Shown one piece after another: positions 46,409 to 59,325 of a stretch of 64,000 bases of DNA (its first letter is position 1; each line of letters begins with the position of its first letter). The stretch is from Phaseolus vulgaris (lineage: Eukaryota; Streptophyta; Magnoliopsida; Fabales; Fabaceae). The stretch spans positions 25,641,520 to 25,705,519 of the forward strand of contig NC_023758.2 of the NCBI RefSeq assembly GCF_000499845.2, read 5' to 3'. The notes beneath the pieces were generated by a model. That model worked only from the letters and a program-made list of their open reading frames with translations. It was not told the DNA's origin and searched no databases. The translations under genes were made by a program, and so were the position numbers.

Positions 46409-47254
46409 TGTTCCTGCCGATTGACTTGAAACGCCTTCGTCCGCCTACGTCACTACCACATCCATAATCCTTGCGTTCACGCGTACCTTTCCTGTGATGA
46501 CCACCTGAAAACACAAAGACAAAGGGCGTCCTAGAGGGCATTTGCACTCCGACGCTCATGTCAGTACTAGGGCTAGGAAACACCGAAACTGTATAATCTT
46601 GCTACTGTGTGTGTTTTGCGGCGCAAGAGAATTCTCTCTTGTCCAGTTTATTACCTTGTTATTTATAGATTGAAACTAGAGTTTCCTTTTTACCCGAAAT
46701 GGGCTTTTTCTGATGGGGCAAGCCCAACACTGTTGTTACCTTACTCTTAGGATAACCTAGAGCATGGGGTCCCTAATTGGAGTGCGACCTCTGGCGGGTG
46801 ATCTCCTGGGTGCCTCCTCGTGCACCTAATCTCTAGGGTCACCCGCCTCTGGGAGTGCCCTAGTTGTTCACGTGCCATGCGTGCAGCTCATCCCTGGAAC
46901 GCGACCCTCACAAGTCATATCTTTCCAGTGGCTCTACACTTCGTGTTACGCCTGAACGCGTCATCCACTCTACACGCATGGACCTTCGTGATCTAGGCTT
47001 CTCCCTTACTGATAATTGGCGTGTGATCTGGGATCCACTTCTCGTGGCTCAACTCTACTGTTTGGGTTTCCGATGTCCGATCTCTCCACGCTATTTAGTG
47101 GCACGTCGGTACATCCTGAGGACCGATGTCTGACCACCCTCGGCTCCTTGGTGCACGTGTTTTGCGAGATACTGGCCCACGCTGCTCGTGGGGCCCGCCT
47201 ACGTGGCACCAACATTACTAGTGGTCAGTCAACGCCCAGGGACTAATCGGTACA
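46409..47254 (-). repeat. 5' LTR of the third Tat-type element
   Basis: 846 bp, matching 42631-43477 throughout. It ends on the plus strand with GACTAATCGGTACA, followed by the TCTAT duplication. Confidence 0.92.
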
Positions 47255-47414
47255 TCTATAAATAAAAAATTACATTGAAAATAAAATTTATATAGTGAGG
47301 TATAATTTGATGTTTAACTTATTTTGATGTTCGACTAGAGTCAATCAACAAAATTAATAAAAAATAAATAAAAGTATATGTACAACTTAAAACAAAATCA
47401 TATAAATTACAATT

Positions 47415-48123
47415 GGCTGCTTCTTCATGCATTCCCCATAAATTATTGTGTAATTATATTTTTGTCATTCGGTTAAAGAATAAATAAACCCTAAAACTGA
47501 ACTTAGATTTTTCACCCTATTCCTTCTTCTGATTTCTTTCACGACACATCCAATCCAACCTAGCACCCAAAGCCACCTTCAACACACAATTTTCACTAGT
47601 TGAAGGTTTTTCAATGATTATATAGAGTTTGAGAGCATTTTATAGTGAGTTTGTGGTAAAAAAAAGTTATTTTTTCAAATGTATTTCAATCTTCTCCTGC
47701 ACTATTTTTGTTTTGTTTTCTGGGGACATTTTGAATTACATAATCTAGAATTCATTTTTTGAAAAAACACATCCTGAAAGTTTTTCCCAAATCCAAAAAA
47801 AACTTCCAAATTATGTAATTTGGAGTATTTTAAAAAAAAAAATTCAAATTACATAATCATTAAGTATTTTCCAAATACAGAATTAGTTTCTGGATTACGT
47901 AATTTGAAATACAATTTTTGAAAAAATACATTTCGGATTACATATTCCGAAAGCTAATTCTAGATATAGAAAAGACTTATGAATTATGTAATCCTGAAAA
48001 TACATAAATATAAATATGAAAACACTTCAAACTTTTTTAACTTTTCTAAAGAGGGATATTTTTGGAATTACAAAATTTATGGAGGTGCCGTAAGAACCTA
48101 TGGTGGTTCAGGAAGAAGCGGCC
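47415..48123. mobile_element. Mutator-like MITE with GGC(T/C)GCTTCTTC termini
   Basis: The left end GGCTGCTTCTTCATGC and the reverse complement of the right end, GGCCGCTTCTTCCTGA, are inverted copies. Similarity extends inward through CATAAATT and TGTAATT blocks. The flanking nine bases ATTACAATT (47406-47414) and ACTATAATT (48124-48132) agree at seven positions, fitting an old 9-bp Mutator-type duplication. Inside, ATTACATAAT-like motifs recur several times between 47735 and 47985 in both orientations. No transposase. Confidence 0.6.
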
Positions 48124-48132
48124 ACTATAATT

Positions 48133-49706
48133 TTCTATGGAGAAACTAGAGATCTTAATGCAATCTCGCACGCTTTTAACATAATCTTAATTTGGTATAT
48201 TTGTTTAACTGCAACAGCATTTGTTTATAATTTGTACAAGGTTTTAATATATGCAATAAGGACAAAAGCAAAGGTTTTTAAAATGACATTGATATATAGG
48301 GCAGATAAAAAATAGAACATATTTGATAAATACAAAAATAAAGCTACAATTAAGACAAGATCAAATCAAGTTTAAACATTATATTTTATTTTCTGTCAAA
48401 GTAAAGCATTATAACTGGCCTGTTTATATGAATTTTCTTTTCTTAATTGTAGCTTTATTTGTTTAGGGTTTAGGTTTATATGTTTATTTTCTGTCAAAGT
48501 AGCTACAATTAACTGGCCAAAATTTATTATTAATGTTTTGTTATCAAGTCAAGTCGAAACTTCATATAAACTAATCAAACTAGGATATCATAATTGTTCA
48601 GGAAACCAAGCTAGAACGTGCGTGTTCAGTTTTAAACTCAATTTCTTTAAACTTTAAACACCAATACCTGAGATCTGTATCTATTTTATTTTTACTTTTA
48701 GGTGAAGCAACTCAGTGTGACTTGCAAAGGTGCAACATGTTAATTCAATAAATTCAGTAGCGTATATGCTTATAAGCGGGAGAGGATTGTTCTCTGTTAC
48801 AACTTCTCCGAGATGCTCATCTTTTCAAACGGATCTTACAAGTTAGCAGTCACCACTTACGAAGCTAGAGATTCTCAATTGTAATGGCTGTTAGGCAGTC
48901 CAAAGAATGGTATAGGAACAGTAACAAAATTAATGGATCATGACAATATTGTGAAACAAATGCTTTGTTGTGCTTGTTAGTCCTTATGCTTGGCTTATCG
49001 TCAGAAGGCTTAGGAGCAGCAGAAAAACAAAACCTGAGGCAGAACTTGGAGACATCGAGAAGCCACTAAGGCAAGTTTGTATAGATGAGGCAACACAACA
49101 CCTAGAATAAGAGTGTTAGTTTGTGCTTAACAACTCGTGGAAAATGCAGTTTAGAAGTGATGTCCAGGAGAATCAAATTCAATTGGAACCAATTGATCTG
49201 GCTGGCACCTTCAGCTAGAGTTATATCTCCACGACAAAATCCTCTGAAATGCTAGGACTGATATAAACCTTTAACAATTTGCAGTTTGAGGGAAAAAATT
49301 AAGCAATAGGATAACTATCAAATATTCCTTTATCAAGTAGAGGCCTCTTTACTGATAAGAGTACAATGACACGATGTTGAGACTCAATGCCCAGGAAAAA
49401 ATCATCTTGGGCACTGCCATTTAATTGTCCTACAACTCATAGTCAACCATCCATGACATTTGTTGCTATGTGCAAGGCAAGTCTAAAATTTACAAGCTGG
49501 GGGGAAATGTGTAGAAATCTTAATTAAATACAGAAAGAATATTCAACAAAAAAGATGTATTTGCTTCACTATTACTTACAGACGTTAGTATGTTACAGAG
49601 AATAGTCCCTTGGAAAATTTGATTTGATAAAGCAAAACTCGAAGGAAATACTGATTAAAAGGATGTAATTTTAGAAATCATACCGATGTTTTCAGAAGTT
49701 GACTCC
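48133..49706. other. Intergenic DNA and presumed 3' end of the apyrase gene
   Basis: No supported gene. The part nearest 49706 should hold the apyrase 3' untranslated region; the extent is not readable with confidence. A short duplicated block around TATTTTCTGTCAAAGTA occurs near 48389 and 48485. Confidence 0.4.
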
Positions 49707-52201
49707 CTAACTCTTAACCAGATGAACTTCAGCCAATGAAGAATTGAGGTCTTCTCGAGATTGAGATCGCCTACTCTGCAGACGCATCTGACTCCTGTGG
49801 GGGGACCAGAAGGCACCCATGTTGCCAACGTCAAACTGCATCTGCCCTAAACTGTTTGAGGAATAACTATGTGAGACATTACTAACTGATGGGTACGATG
49901 AAGACTCCATAAGCTCGATGCCACCATTGTTGTCATCAAGCCCTTGCCCGGGACCAAACTGACTTTGTTGTGAACCTGCAACTTTTGGGCTGAGTGGCAT
50001 CTTTAACCTTCCATCCCCTGCAGTATCATGGGTGTAAATTGAATTGAGGTCAATTTCAATTCTAAAATTAATTTCCCGTGAGCCATGCTCAGAAGCCACG
50101 GGTCATTTCAAGGAGCAACTTGGTTATGATTTACAGGATAAGTTCACGTACATATAAATCATCCACATAATAAAAAAATGAGTACATACTACATGCACAT
50201 TTGTGACAACCGCAAGCTTTGACAAATGGACGTTGGTCATTATCATACCACATGTTACAATTAATAGTATAAACTAAAAGGACAACAAAAACGGACTACT
50301 TTCTATGCTCCTAAGAAAACTTTGAACAAAACAGTTAGATCTATCATGTTTTCGGATTAGCAGTGATCACCATTTGCATAAATAAATAGTTTACCAGAGT
50401 TCATTGGACTCCAATGCTGGAACCGAAAAGGGGATGGCATGTTAAGAACAGAAGCACCAGAAACACTGTTATGCCTTGAAATGGGAAGATATTGCCTCCG
50501 GATCAACCTTGGCATCCATTTGCCAATACATGATAAAGCACAAAGAAGTAGAATAAAAGAAAGCAACAAAATGGGCACAAGAGCAAGAGGATTTATCTTG
50601 ATCCGGAAAAACTTCAAATCATGAAGCCCAAATCTAGTGGAAAATGCCTTTCCAGCTTCCAACAAGGCAACCCCTAGTGTCCAAGTGATATTTCCAGAGC
50701 CAACAGTTATCTGATTATCATTAATGTGCAAACCCTCCCTCAGCAGAGAGGCAATGTACGGTGCCCTAAAGCAGTACTGCTCAATAAAGGGTTGCGGAGC
50801 AACATTTTTCTTTGCAACATCCCATCTCTTTTCACAAAAATTCTTACCCTTTGCCAACACATCATCAAGAGTAGCCTCAGAAGTCAAGTTGAAAAACCTA
50901 TATACAACATAAAATCCAGAAATCACATAAAAATGTCCATAGGGGCGAGGCAGATTATCACGCAACGCACAAGGCTGCGCTCCACAATCAAGCCCTGCTC
51001 CAAGATCAGACCATTCAGACAAATTCACAGCAACTTTGGCTAGTGCACTGCATTCCTTCCAATTAGGAGCACCAACAAGCACTAATGGAGTTCCCACCCC
51101 TCCATCCCCACCCAATTCTTTCCCACCTTTGTTATTTGATGAACAACGAGAACAAAAGTATTCATCCCTATACCCATCCTGCAAGCAAGGATGTTTCAAC
51201 TCAATATTTCCACCACTACCTACATCAACATTACCTAAAGCAAACTCCTTCCTATATAGATACTCCACAGACTTACCAAACGCCTCATTCAGACCGTACC
51301 CCGGGAGGGAATACGCAGTGAGATGATGGCTCACAGATCCAATGCTAACATACAAACTAGTCTCACTATTCATCTGTTCATCACTCTCAAACGTGACCTG
51401 CAAGGAAGAACCACCCAAGTCAAGTGCCCCATAAGTAGCCTTCCTAGGCCTAACCCCCAAAATACCACTATCATAATTAAGCGCAATCCACCCAAAATAA
51501 GCCTCCTCGGGGCCAGAGATAATCTTAACCCAATCCCTCTCACACACAAAGGGAGAGTTTTTAAGCACAGACCAAGCATTATCTAACAGCCACGTAGAAT
51601 CAATAACCGGAAGCCTCCTCACCCCAGCAGTGGCATAAAGAAACAACGAAGTAGACTTATGAGCATGGACTGGAATCTGCTTCTTGGCCCACCTAAGCAA
51701 CGGCTTCAACGCATTGTTCAACCCAGACACGTTGCGCACTAGTTTATCAATTCCAGGCTCGGTCTCCACTCGATCATAGGCGCGACCGCTAGGCTTCTTG
51801 TGCAAGGTATTCCTCAACGATTTAACGGCAATTGGAAGACTGCTACGACGTTGGAACCGAATGGAAGCGTGGTAGACATAAACGCGCGTGCCGGTGCTGC
51901 CGCAATCGAGTACAACGTAGTACTTGCCGGAACCGTGGTTCCAATAGGAGTAAAGGAGGAAGAAGAGAAAGTAGGTTAGGAGGAGGAAGGAGGCGAGAAA
52001 GAATGCGATTTTGAGGCATCTGTGGCGCGAGGAAGAGGAGGATGGTGGGGGCTTGTAAAGGGGTTGCGTGGCGTCGACATGGCGGTACGAGGAGAGGTCC
52101 TGGAGAGAGGAAGAGATTCGGATGTTGTTGGGGAGAGAAGGGGAAGAGTTTGAATTGGGAAATTTGGTGGAGACAAGTGAAGCGATTTTAGCAAAGACCA
52201 T
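49707..52201 (-). CDS. APY7: Apyrase-like nucleoside phosphatase (GDA1/CD39 family, APY7-type), two exons
   Basis: Minus-strand exons 52201-50395 and 50017-49707 join to 705 residues; Arabidopsis APY7 is about 740 as I recall. Apyrase conserved regions are clear: VVLDCGSTGTRVYVY (about 96-110), LFLYATAGVRR (187-196), IISGPEEAYFGW with the likely catalytic Glu (227-238), YGALDLGGSSLQVTFE (257-272) and GSGNITWTLG (501-510). A membrane segment at about 62-86 (IAFFLASFLLLTYFLFFLLY) and a second at about 538-560 place the catalytic domain in a secretory-pathway lumen or outside the cell. The second exon encodes the plant-specific tail ending HRSQMRLQSRRSQSREDLNS. The intron has GT (CTCTG|GTAAAC) and AG (ACTGCAG|GGG) ends and keeps frame. 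The family releases phosphate from NTPs and NDPs; substrate preference cannot be read here. APY6 is the alternative. Confidence 0.93.
50018..50394 (-). other. Apyrase intron
   Basis: 377 bases, phase 1, GTAAAC...TACTGCAG. Joining here links HWSPMNS-G to DGRLKMPLSP, as in the family. An alternative AG at GGAAG|GTTAAAG would give an immediate stop. Confidence 0.85.
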
Positions 52202-54397
52202 GTCTTTTTGCGATTGCGGGAATACCCAGAAGGATTAGAGAAGTGGGGTTAAGTGGGGGATGAAGAAAGCATGGCATTTGGGGAGTGGGATTTTAGGGGT
52301 AAGAAGGGTTTGGGTTGATGGCCATTTTTGAGAGATGGGTGGATCTGGTTCCGGTGGACTTCAGTTTGTTGGGAAAGAAACAGAACCAAATCAATGTGAT
52401 TGGTTGCGTCGTCTTCTTGATCCATAGGAACTATGAAGGAGTTATAACAGGCTAAACTGCCACAATGCACATCCTTTACAATCACTCAGAGGGTCATAAG
52501 ATAAGGAAAATAATGGTAACATGAATGAAAAAAATTGTTTTTTGTAATGAATTATGATGTCTTTCGTGTCCTGCAATTTTTTGTAATAAAGTTCTTTTTT
52601 CTTGGATACTGATCAGTCAGACTTGTATGAAAAGTACTATTTCTAGATTTAAATACAAATAAAATCAATTAACTTTTGTGTTAATTAAGAAAGAAAGTTA
52701 GTTAAAATGTTTTTAAGTTTGTTAAATTTGTTTAAACATATTACTCTGTTGTCTAAAATGTTTTTATTAAAACTTGACATCAGAATTTAAAGAAGTCATT
52801 AACGCAGTCAAGAATTAGAAAAACATAATTTAAAATAGAATATTATGTAATTAAAGAATATGTTTGAATCATAAATTAGAGACAACTCTTTTTTTTATAT
52901 ATTTACTGATACTTTATAATGCATGAACGAGTATATGTACAAATATCTTAGAATATTGATTATCTAAATTATAAAGAAAAACGATTTACACCAGTATAAG
53001 ATATACTCATCTTCACACCATTAATCGTCTTGTGTAAACGTGCTTTTTTATCAAACGTAATTATATTGACATAATATCTGGTCCAAATTAATAAAAATTG
53101 AATAATAATAATAATAAAAATAAATATTCAAAATATTACTATCTTTATATGTTTCTAAATTATTATTTTTACGTAAATTAAGGTTTCACTTTGGCTGATA
53201 AAATAAATGAAGGCATCACATGATTTTACATCAATACAATTTGTTTTTACATATATAAATAAGAACATTTTATCCAATTGTAAGATTGAGAATGAAATTT
53301 AGTAAAAAGAAAAATTAACTCTCCAAAATTAACATGATCAATCCTTTTAATTCTTAGGAGCCATGGTTAAATTCGCCTTTACATTATTCAAAAACAAATT
53401 TAGAGATTTACTCAGGTAATGTCTGAATTTGGATTTGACAAAATATTATTAGTGGAATGCTTAAATTAAAATGAAATTGTTTGTATATTACTAGTATCTT
53501 GACGTGCAATGCACGAAAATATTTTAAATATTTCATATTTAAATTATAATATTATAATTTTAAATAATAAATAAATTATATATTTAAATAATTTTTTTTT
53601 CTAAAATATAATATATTAAATTATAATATTAATTATACAATAATTTATAAGTTCAAATTAAATGAATTAAAATCATATAAATGTAAAACACATACCATGG
53701 TTATATTAAAAATACAATATAAAAAAATTGAAGATTAATTAATATTTTAAAATACTTAAAACACGAAAAAATGAAATGAATAATATTTAATCGCACTATC
53801 ATATTTTTAAAATTATAAACTTAATTTGTAAACCATATTAAAGAAGTAAAGAAAAATAATGTTAATATATTATATTTAATATTGTATTGAATATCATAAT
53901 TATAAATCAAAATTACATCAATTATTAATTACATAATCTAAATATAGATAAAATCTACCAAAAACAAAAGTATTATGATATAAATTAATCATCTATACCA
54001 TATAGCATGGAAAAGAAATACAAGATATAATTATTTATGAAATATTATTATCATATTAATAAAAAATAAATATTTGTAATTTACGCAGAGTTTACAAAAA
54101 GTCATGATTCTCAAATATATTATAATAAACTTTCAATCAAATCATTTTCATAATCATAATCTAAAAGTGTTGTCATATATGCTCATCATTTGTCTCAAAA
54201 ATAATTTTATCCTTCTCCTGAAAGTGAGTGTTTTTTTATAATTTTTTTCATCCATCTGTTCGTTCGGACCATGCAAAGTGACATTTTGAAATCTACCTCT
54301 TCGTATATAAATGCGAAAGGCAGAGGCAAACCCTACACAACAATATAAAGTTAAATATTTGCATTTGTGGAAAAAATTACATTTTCATTTAATATAT
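52202..54397. other. Intergenic DNA upstream of the apyrase gene
   Basis: The first few hundred bases should include the apyrase 5' leader and promoter; no clear TATA box was chosen. The rest is AT-rich without supported genes. A CGTGCAATGCACG near-palindrome lies at 53503-53515 in sequence that looks like an old dispersed repeat. Confidence 0.45.
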
Positions 54398-55007
54398 TTA
54401 ATATATATAAAGCGAAAGTCTGTTATAAAAAAAAAATACCAGATGACTTGCTGTGCATTGGCAAGCAGTCAAAGTTAGTGTAAAATGCACAAGTGCAAGA
54501 TATGTTAGTGAGCTTCGACTTCCAATCTCTAGAAAGAAATCTACGATAGTATCTTTCGACAATGTATCCTCAAATATTATTGCATCAAAACAACTCTCCC
54601 CCACATAACGGAAGATAATTTGATGAGATCCTTCTCTTAATGTGTACAAGTTATGCATTTCATTGCAGTCATAAACGATCAAGGGATTGTGGAGGTCCAT
54701 GTTATAACGTACCTTGAATATATTTCCTCTTTGATCGGCAAGGGTCCATATAGGATCCAATTCCGTACCAAATATTATTCCAAAGGCCCGATCCACAAAA
54801 AGATCATCCTATGATAATATAAGAATGATATGAAAATGCAAACATAGAATAGTTAACCCTAAAATGGAAAGAAGGAAAAAAACATATGGACAAGTTCTTT
54901 TGGAAACCATTTGGTTGACAATAAATATGAGAACTATGATCTATGATGGTCTTGAATGTACCTAGTGTTTTCCAACTTATGATTTTCGTTGGGTTTGTGT
55001 TGTTCAT
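54398..55007 (-). CDS. Possible B3-like (DNA-binding pseudobarrel) protein, partial or relic
   Basis: A first piece from the ATG at 55007 reads MNNTNPTKIISWKTLGTFKT and IYCQPNGFQKNL, then a possible GT donor near 54888. A good acceptor, TATCATAG, ends near 54807 and leads to DDLFVDRAFGIIFG, DPIWTLADQRGNIFKVRYN and LREGSHQIIFRYVGESCFDA, ending near 54398. The pattern 'W-x-L-x-D-x-x-G-N-x-F-x-V' followed by 'L-x-E-G-x-x-x-I-x-F-x-Y-V-G-x-S-x-F' resembles the B3-like proteins that are numerous in legumes. It is short (about 170 residues), lacks the second half of a longer family member, and the splice sites are guesses. It may be a pseudogene. Confidence 0.4.
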
Positions 55008-55304
55008 TTTGTTTGTTTAAACCTTAATGAAGCACTCAAGTGGTTTACCAGAGGAAAGTATACATACAGGGGAGGGATATTATAGTTAAAAAACTTTTTA
55101 GAAATCCAAACTAATGGTGTGATTGTGGAAAGGAGTAAGATTTATAAATAATAAATAATAAGTAATAAGTAATAATTAATAGTTTTTATGATAATGAAAG
55201 AAGGAAAAAAATGTTTAATTTCATGGTATTGAAATGATGAATGGAAATTTTTAGAAATGACAGTTATACTAAATAAATTGCTATTTTCGATTATGAATGA
55301 GAAG

Positions 55305-56001
55305 TGTACTGACCAATGCCCAGTTCTCGATATTATTTTCGTATGCTCGGTTCCTTTGCGCCGTAAGGGACCTACTCGGTGCTTGAGCCTAAGCAAACCT
55401 GGGTCAATGACCTTAGTCAGGTTGGGCCTAGATAGCATGATGAGTACACAAAGTAATTTCATTTATGTGCCCCTTAAAAGATATATTTGGGTGGTAGATA
55501 TAATTTTGTTATTATTGTTAATATGTGGCAATATTTTCTCTGTTACGTATATGTTACATGTTTCTGTTGCATATCTGTTACATGTGGCTAAGTTGCTATT
55601 AACCCTAGTAATATAGGGAGACGCTTGGGTAACAGAAAGTGGGCCTGCAGATAGCACTTGAAGATCATTGGTGCCCGTGGTAGGTGGTTTTCTGTTACCA
55701 ATAAAAGTTTAATGTAATTATTTTCAATTAGGATTCACTGAGCTCCAGGGAGAGTGGTTGCATGTTGCATGTTGCATGAGCAATGATAAAAAGGAGAATA
55801 GGTCTCCAGGAAAAGGTACGTTGTTTTTCGCACATCTTACTAAATTGTTACTTTTCGATGAGCCCTAGCTGACTTGATCGTCGGAGTGTAATCAATAGGT
55901 AGGGCGCTTCCAACGGTGCCATACTATAAGCAGCTAAGAAAGACGTTGAAGAAGGTGTGTTCATCCTAGGACAACGACAGTACAGTCAACCGGCAAGAAC
56001 A
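55305..56001 (+). mobile_element. Solo LTR of a Tat-type gypsy element
   Basis: 697 bp from TGTACTGACCAATGCCC to AACCGGCAAGAACA. Start, end and an internal block (CTGACTTGATCGTCGGAGTG followed by AATCAATAGGTAGGG) match the LTRs of the first Tat-type element (CTGACTTGATCGTCGAAGTG; AATCAACAGGTAGGG), while the middle has diverged. AGAAG precedes it (55300-55304) and AAAAG follows (56002-56006). No internal region is attached, so it is a recombination remnant. Confidence 0.75.
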
Positions 56002-56006
56002 AAAAG

Positions 56007-57063
56007 TGTAAGAATTGATGGCTTAAATAAGAGGGGGGTGAATTGTTTTATCAAAGATTTTCGCAAATGCTTGGTCTAGAATGAATATTTAACAAACAAC
56101 TCAGATGATCACTTAAGGAGGCAATAAAACAATCCAAAAGAAACCGATAACATAATTTTAACCGGTTAAAACTGCGTTTTAATCGATTGTTTATAGCAGC
56201 GAAAATTTCAAATAGTTTAAGAGTTTGAGAGAAAGAGAGATTTACACACAAGGTTTATACTGGTTCACTCAATCCCTGAGCTACATCCAGTTCTCAGACA
56301 AACCTCTGATTTTCCACTAGTAATCAACACAGATTACAAACACACACCACAAATAAGTGACTTTGAATCCCACAAAGCCTACTCACCCCCTTTGCAAAAC
56401 TTCACACCTCAAGACAGAACAACCTCTGTCTTTACAGGATTTCAAACACAAACAGTAAGTAAAAGAAGTACAATTACAAGACACTAAGTAAGGATAGAAA
56501 ACACGTGGAATTACAAAACCAGAGATCCTATGATCAACACTTGTCACCACAGCAAAGCTTGAAAGCACTCTTGCTCTTTTTGAAAACACTTTCAAAAACC
56601 AAATCTCTTTCTCATCAATACTTGTTGTATTTGTTGTATATTTTGATTTGAATGAAAGCCTTATTTATAGCCTTTGAAAAGGAGTCGTTTAAGGTAGATT
56701 TGAACAATTGAATCAGTTAAAACAAGTTTTCAAAAAACTGTTATGAAAACACACATTTAACCGGTTGAAACCACGATTTAACTGGTTGAATGAGTCAAGC
56801 AGTTACACAACTGATTTAAAAAGCAGTTTCAAAACTTCCAGCCAGCTAAGTGACAAACAACTGATTATTTCGACAAATCAACCGGTTGTTTTCCCTTGAA
56901 AAAACACTTAGTTTCTTAAAATAGATTTAATCAAGCTTTGTGTAGGCTTCAAGGACTGATCTTAACAAAGATTCTAAACAGCTTAAACTGAACCCAAACC
57001 CAGAAAGCAACACAACTTCAAGCTTCATGTGGATTTGATACATCAAAGCTCCCATCTTCAACA
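56007..57063 (-). repeat. 3' LTR of the second copia-like element
   Basis: 1057 bp, on the plus strand TGTAAGAATTGATGGC to CCATCTTCAACA. It includes repeated TTAACCGGTTGAA-like motifs and a segment (about 56440-56570) missing from the other copy. Confidence 0.9.
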
Positions 57064-57080
57064 ATCTCCCCCTATTTGAT
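57064..57080 (-). other. Polypurine tract of the second copia-like element
   Basis: Minus-strand CAAATAGGGGGAGAT directly precedes the TGTTGAAGATG start of the 3' LTR, the usual copia form. Confidence 0.8.
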
Positions 57081-57527
57081 GGAGACAAATCCTTGGGATG
57101 CTTTTAGGAATGTTCTTTGTTCAGAATATGTTGAATCCTGCATTCATTGAGCAAACACAGGGTAATCTAATCCAAAACAGATAAGCATCATAAACTAGTT
57201 CTCACTAGGTGATTTCCAGAAGGAACATCGGCCAAATTAGATGAGAACCAACACACATACATAAGTTCATAACATATAAACAGTCGGTTATTTCGTAGGA
57301 ATTACCGGTTGAAATTTTATAAATAAGAATTTTAACAGTTTAACAAAACTCAAATTTAAACCAGTTTAAGCAGTTTATTATAGCAATGTTTAAACCAGAA
57401 TAAGTGCTTAAACATTACAAAACATTAACATTACAAAACAATACTTCTCCCCCTATTTGTCTCATCAAATAGACAAATGGTAGGATTAAAAAATAACATA
57501 AGGAAAAAGAAATTCGAAAGCAATGAA

Positions 57528-58525
57528 CTAGAAAGAAGGACTATCCTTCCTTTCAAATTGTAGCTCCAAAATCTGTCTCTGGACTTCTTCAATTTGCTCA
57601 TCCAGTGTTGAAAAGTGTGTATCCATGTTGCTAAACCTTGATTCACACATGCCATAGAGGTTCCTTTGATTGTCAGCAAAGGTGTCCATACGATTAATCA
57701 TCAGCCTTTCAAAAGGTGACATTGTAGTCATCCTTTCTCCCATGTTGGTGTCATTGTGATCATCCTCTTGAGCCGCAATAGCTGGTTCATCTTGCATTGC
57801 TGCCTCCTCAGGTTCATCATCTTCATTTGTTCCACTTGGGCCAGCTTGGTCGTCATCCTTGCTTACCCATCTTCCACCAATTTTAGTAAATCCCAGTTGA
57901 TCTTCACTTTATTCATGATACAGTAGATCAACATGAGATCTTCTTCAGAGAGAGTTGAATGATTGCTCCCATTAGGTGTGAGGATCCATGAAACTATGAA
58001 AGCCACAAGCCTTTCATCAAACTTTAGTCCACCAACTGAAAAATTCCTTACTTTGGAGTGGGGATTCTTGAGACATCCTTTGTAGAACTGTATTTTGTTG
58101 AACTCTTCAACAACTCCAAGATTTCCTCTATTGATCCTCAGTCCAGTGGATTTTAGCCCAGTCACAGCAACCCATACATCACTTGTGATGACCATATCTA
58201 CACCTTTTACATGTGAAACAAGTGAGTCACCATTAAATTGGAGGTTTGTGTAAAATACCTTCACCAAATTTGGATATATGTTGCCAGTGAGCTCTAGGAA
58301 TCTCTTTAGTCTTTGCTCCTTGAGAATACTTCTCACAGAATCCAGATTTTGTTGTTTCATCCAAGTGAAGGAGACCACCTTGGGTGTGTTCGCACTCTTT
58401 CTACTTGTTTCAAGTAGATACTTGTTTATGAGATCAACATCACTTGAAAACCAACCTTCTAGTTTTCCACTACTCTTAACACCCCTGGATTTCATTCTCT
58501 TATCTGAGGGAGGAGTTCCAGCCAT
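57528..58525 (-). CDS. Accessory ORF of the copia-like element, 'putative plant transposon protein'-like
   Basis: An open frame of 220 residues (57863-58525) starts MAGTPPSDKRMKSRGVKSSG and contains RFLELTGNIYPNLVKVFYTN, GVDMVITSDVWVAVTGLKST and VAFIVSWILTPNGSNHSTLS. This pattern resembles the Pfam family called putative plant transposon protein, usually found near SIRE- and gypsy-type elements. It ends VEDG followed by GTAAGC, which could be a splice donor as well as a stop. A second frame (57528-57797) continues with acidic and coiled-coil sequence (FERLMINRMDTFADNQRNLY, LDEQIEEVQRQILELQFERK). It sits where SIRE elements carry their env-like ORF but shows no signal peptide or membrane span. 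Function unknown. Confidence 0.65.
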
Positions 58526-58627
58526 TTCAAAAACTCATAAACAAGCTTTGGCACACTGCAGAAAAAGCTTAAAACAAAGAGAAGAAAAAACAGATTGTAG
58601 GTGTGGGAGATAACAACTAATTGCATT

Positions 58628-58638
58628 GCTTTATATAG
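58628..58638 (-). promoter_or_regulatory. Possible internal promoter TATA box for the accessory ORF
   Basis: Minus-strand CTATATAAAGC lies about 105 bases before the ATG at 58525, suggesting separate transcription of the accessory ORF. Confidence 0.5.
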
Positions 58639-59325
58639 CCAGAGTTCATGGTCAAAGATGGCACAAAGAGAGATGTTTTCAAACCGAAAAATGAATCAAA
58701 TTTGAACCATAAAGCTAACATTGTCAGTCAAATCAGAAAGGTACAAATTCACATGTGATTTTGACCAAACATTAAAGTCAGTTTTGATTTTCAAGATTTG
58801 GAGGAATCTGATCTATTGATAGCAGATGCAACAGAGTTAAACTGTATTCAAACATGCAATTAATGCAATTTTGGCCATAGACTTTACTGGGTTTGAACAA
58901 AATCAGAAATTAGAATTTAAATTGAAAAAACATATTTGCTCAGTATTTGTCAGAGAGAAAACAATCGGTTGTTTCGAGGAAACAATCGGTTGAATTTCTG
59001 CAATGATGGAAAACAAATAGAGTTTCAATTTCACATGTTGTATACAATCATTATTGCTTATCATGTTTACAAGATATCAATTGTACAAGGAATAGATAGA
59101 ACACATAGTACTTACAAATAAGACATAGAGTATAACCACTGAATTGAATTTAGGAAGCACTTGTTTTTAACAAAGAATAAGAATTTTATTCTCAGATTTC
59201 AGATTGCAAAAATACAGGTAGTTCATGAAATCAGCACTAGACTTTGGCATGTACAAAAATCCTTTTGAGTTCCTGTTCTTACTGAACCTTCAAGCTAAGT
59301 CAGAATTCTACAAAACAAAACTTTG

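Larger units (their letters stand above)
42631..47254 (-). mobile_element. Non-autonomous Tat-type gypsy element without pol
   Basis: LTRs of 847 and 846 bp, TSD TCTAT at 42626-42630 and 47255-47259, primer site at 46390-46408 and polypurine tract at 43478-43495. In 2.9 kb of interior it keeps, on the minus strand, a gag N-terminus, a repeat array and, on the plus strand, an antisense gene. The rest of gag and all of pol are missing. The LTRs are similar (well above 90% by eye), so it moved relatively recently, probably using proteins from another element. Confidence 0.92.

Noticed and set aside
53503..53515. CGTGCAATGCACG near-palindrome as a transposon end
   Set aside because: No matching second terminus or target duplication was found; kept only as a note in the intergenic entry.
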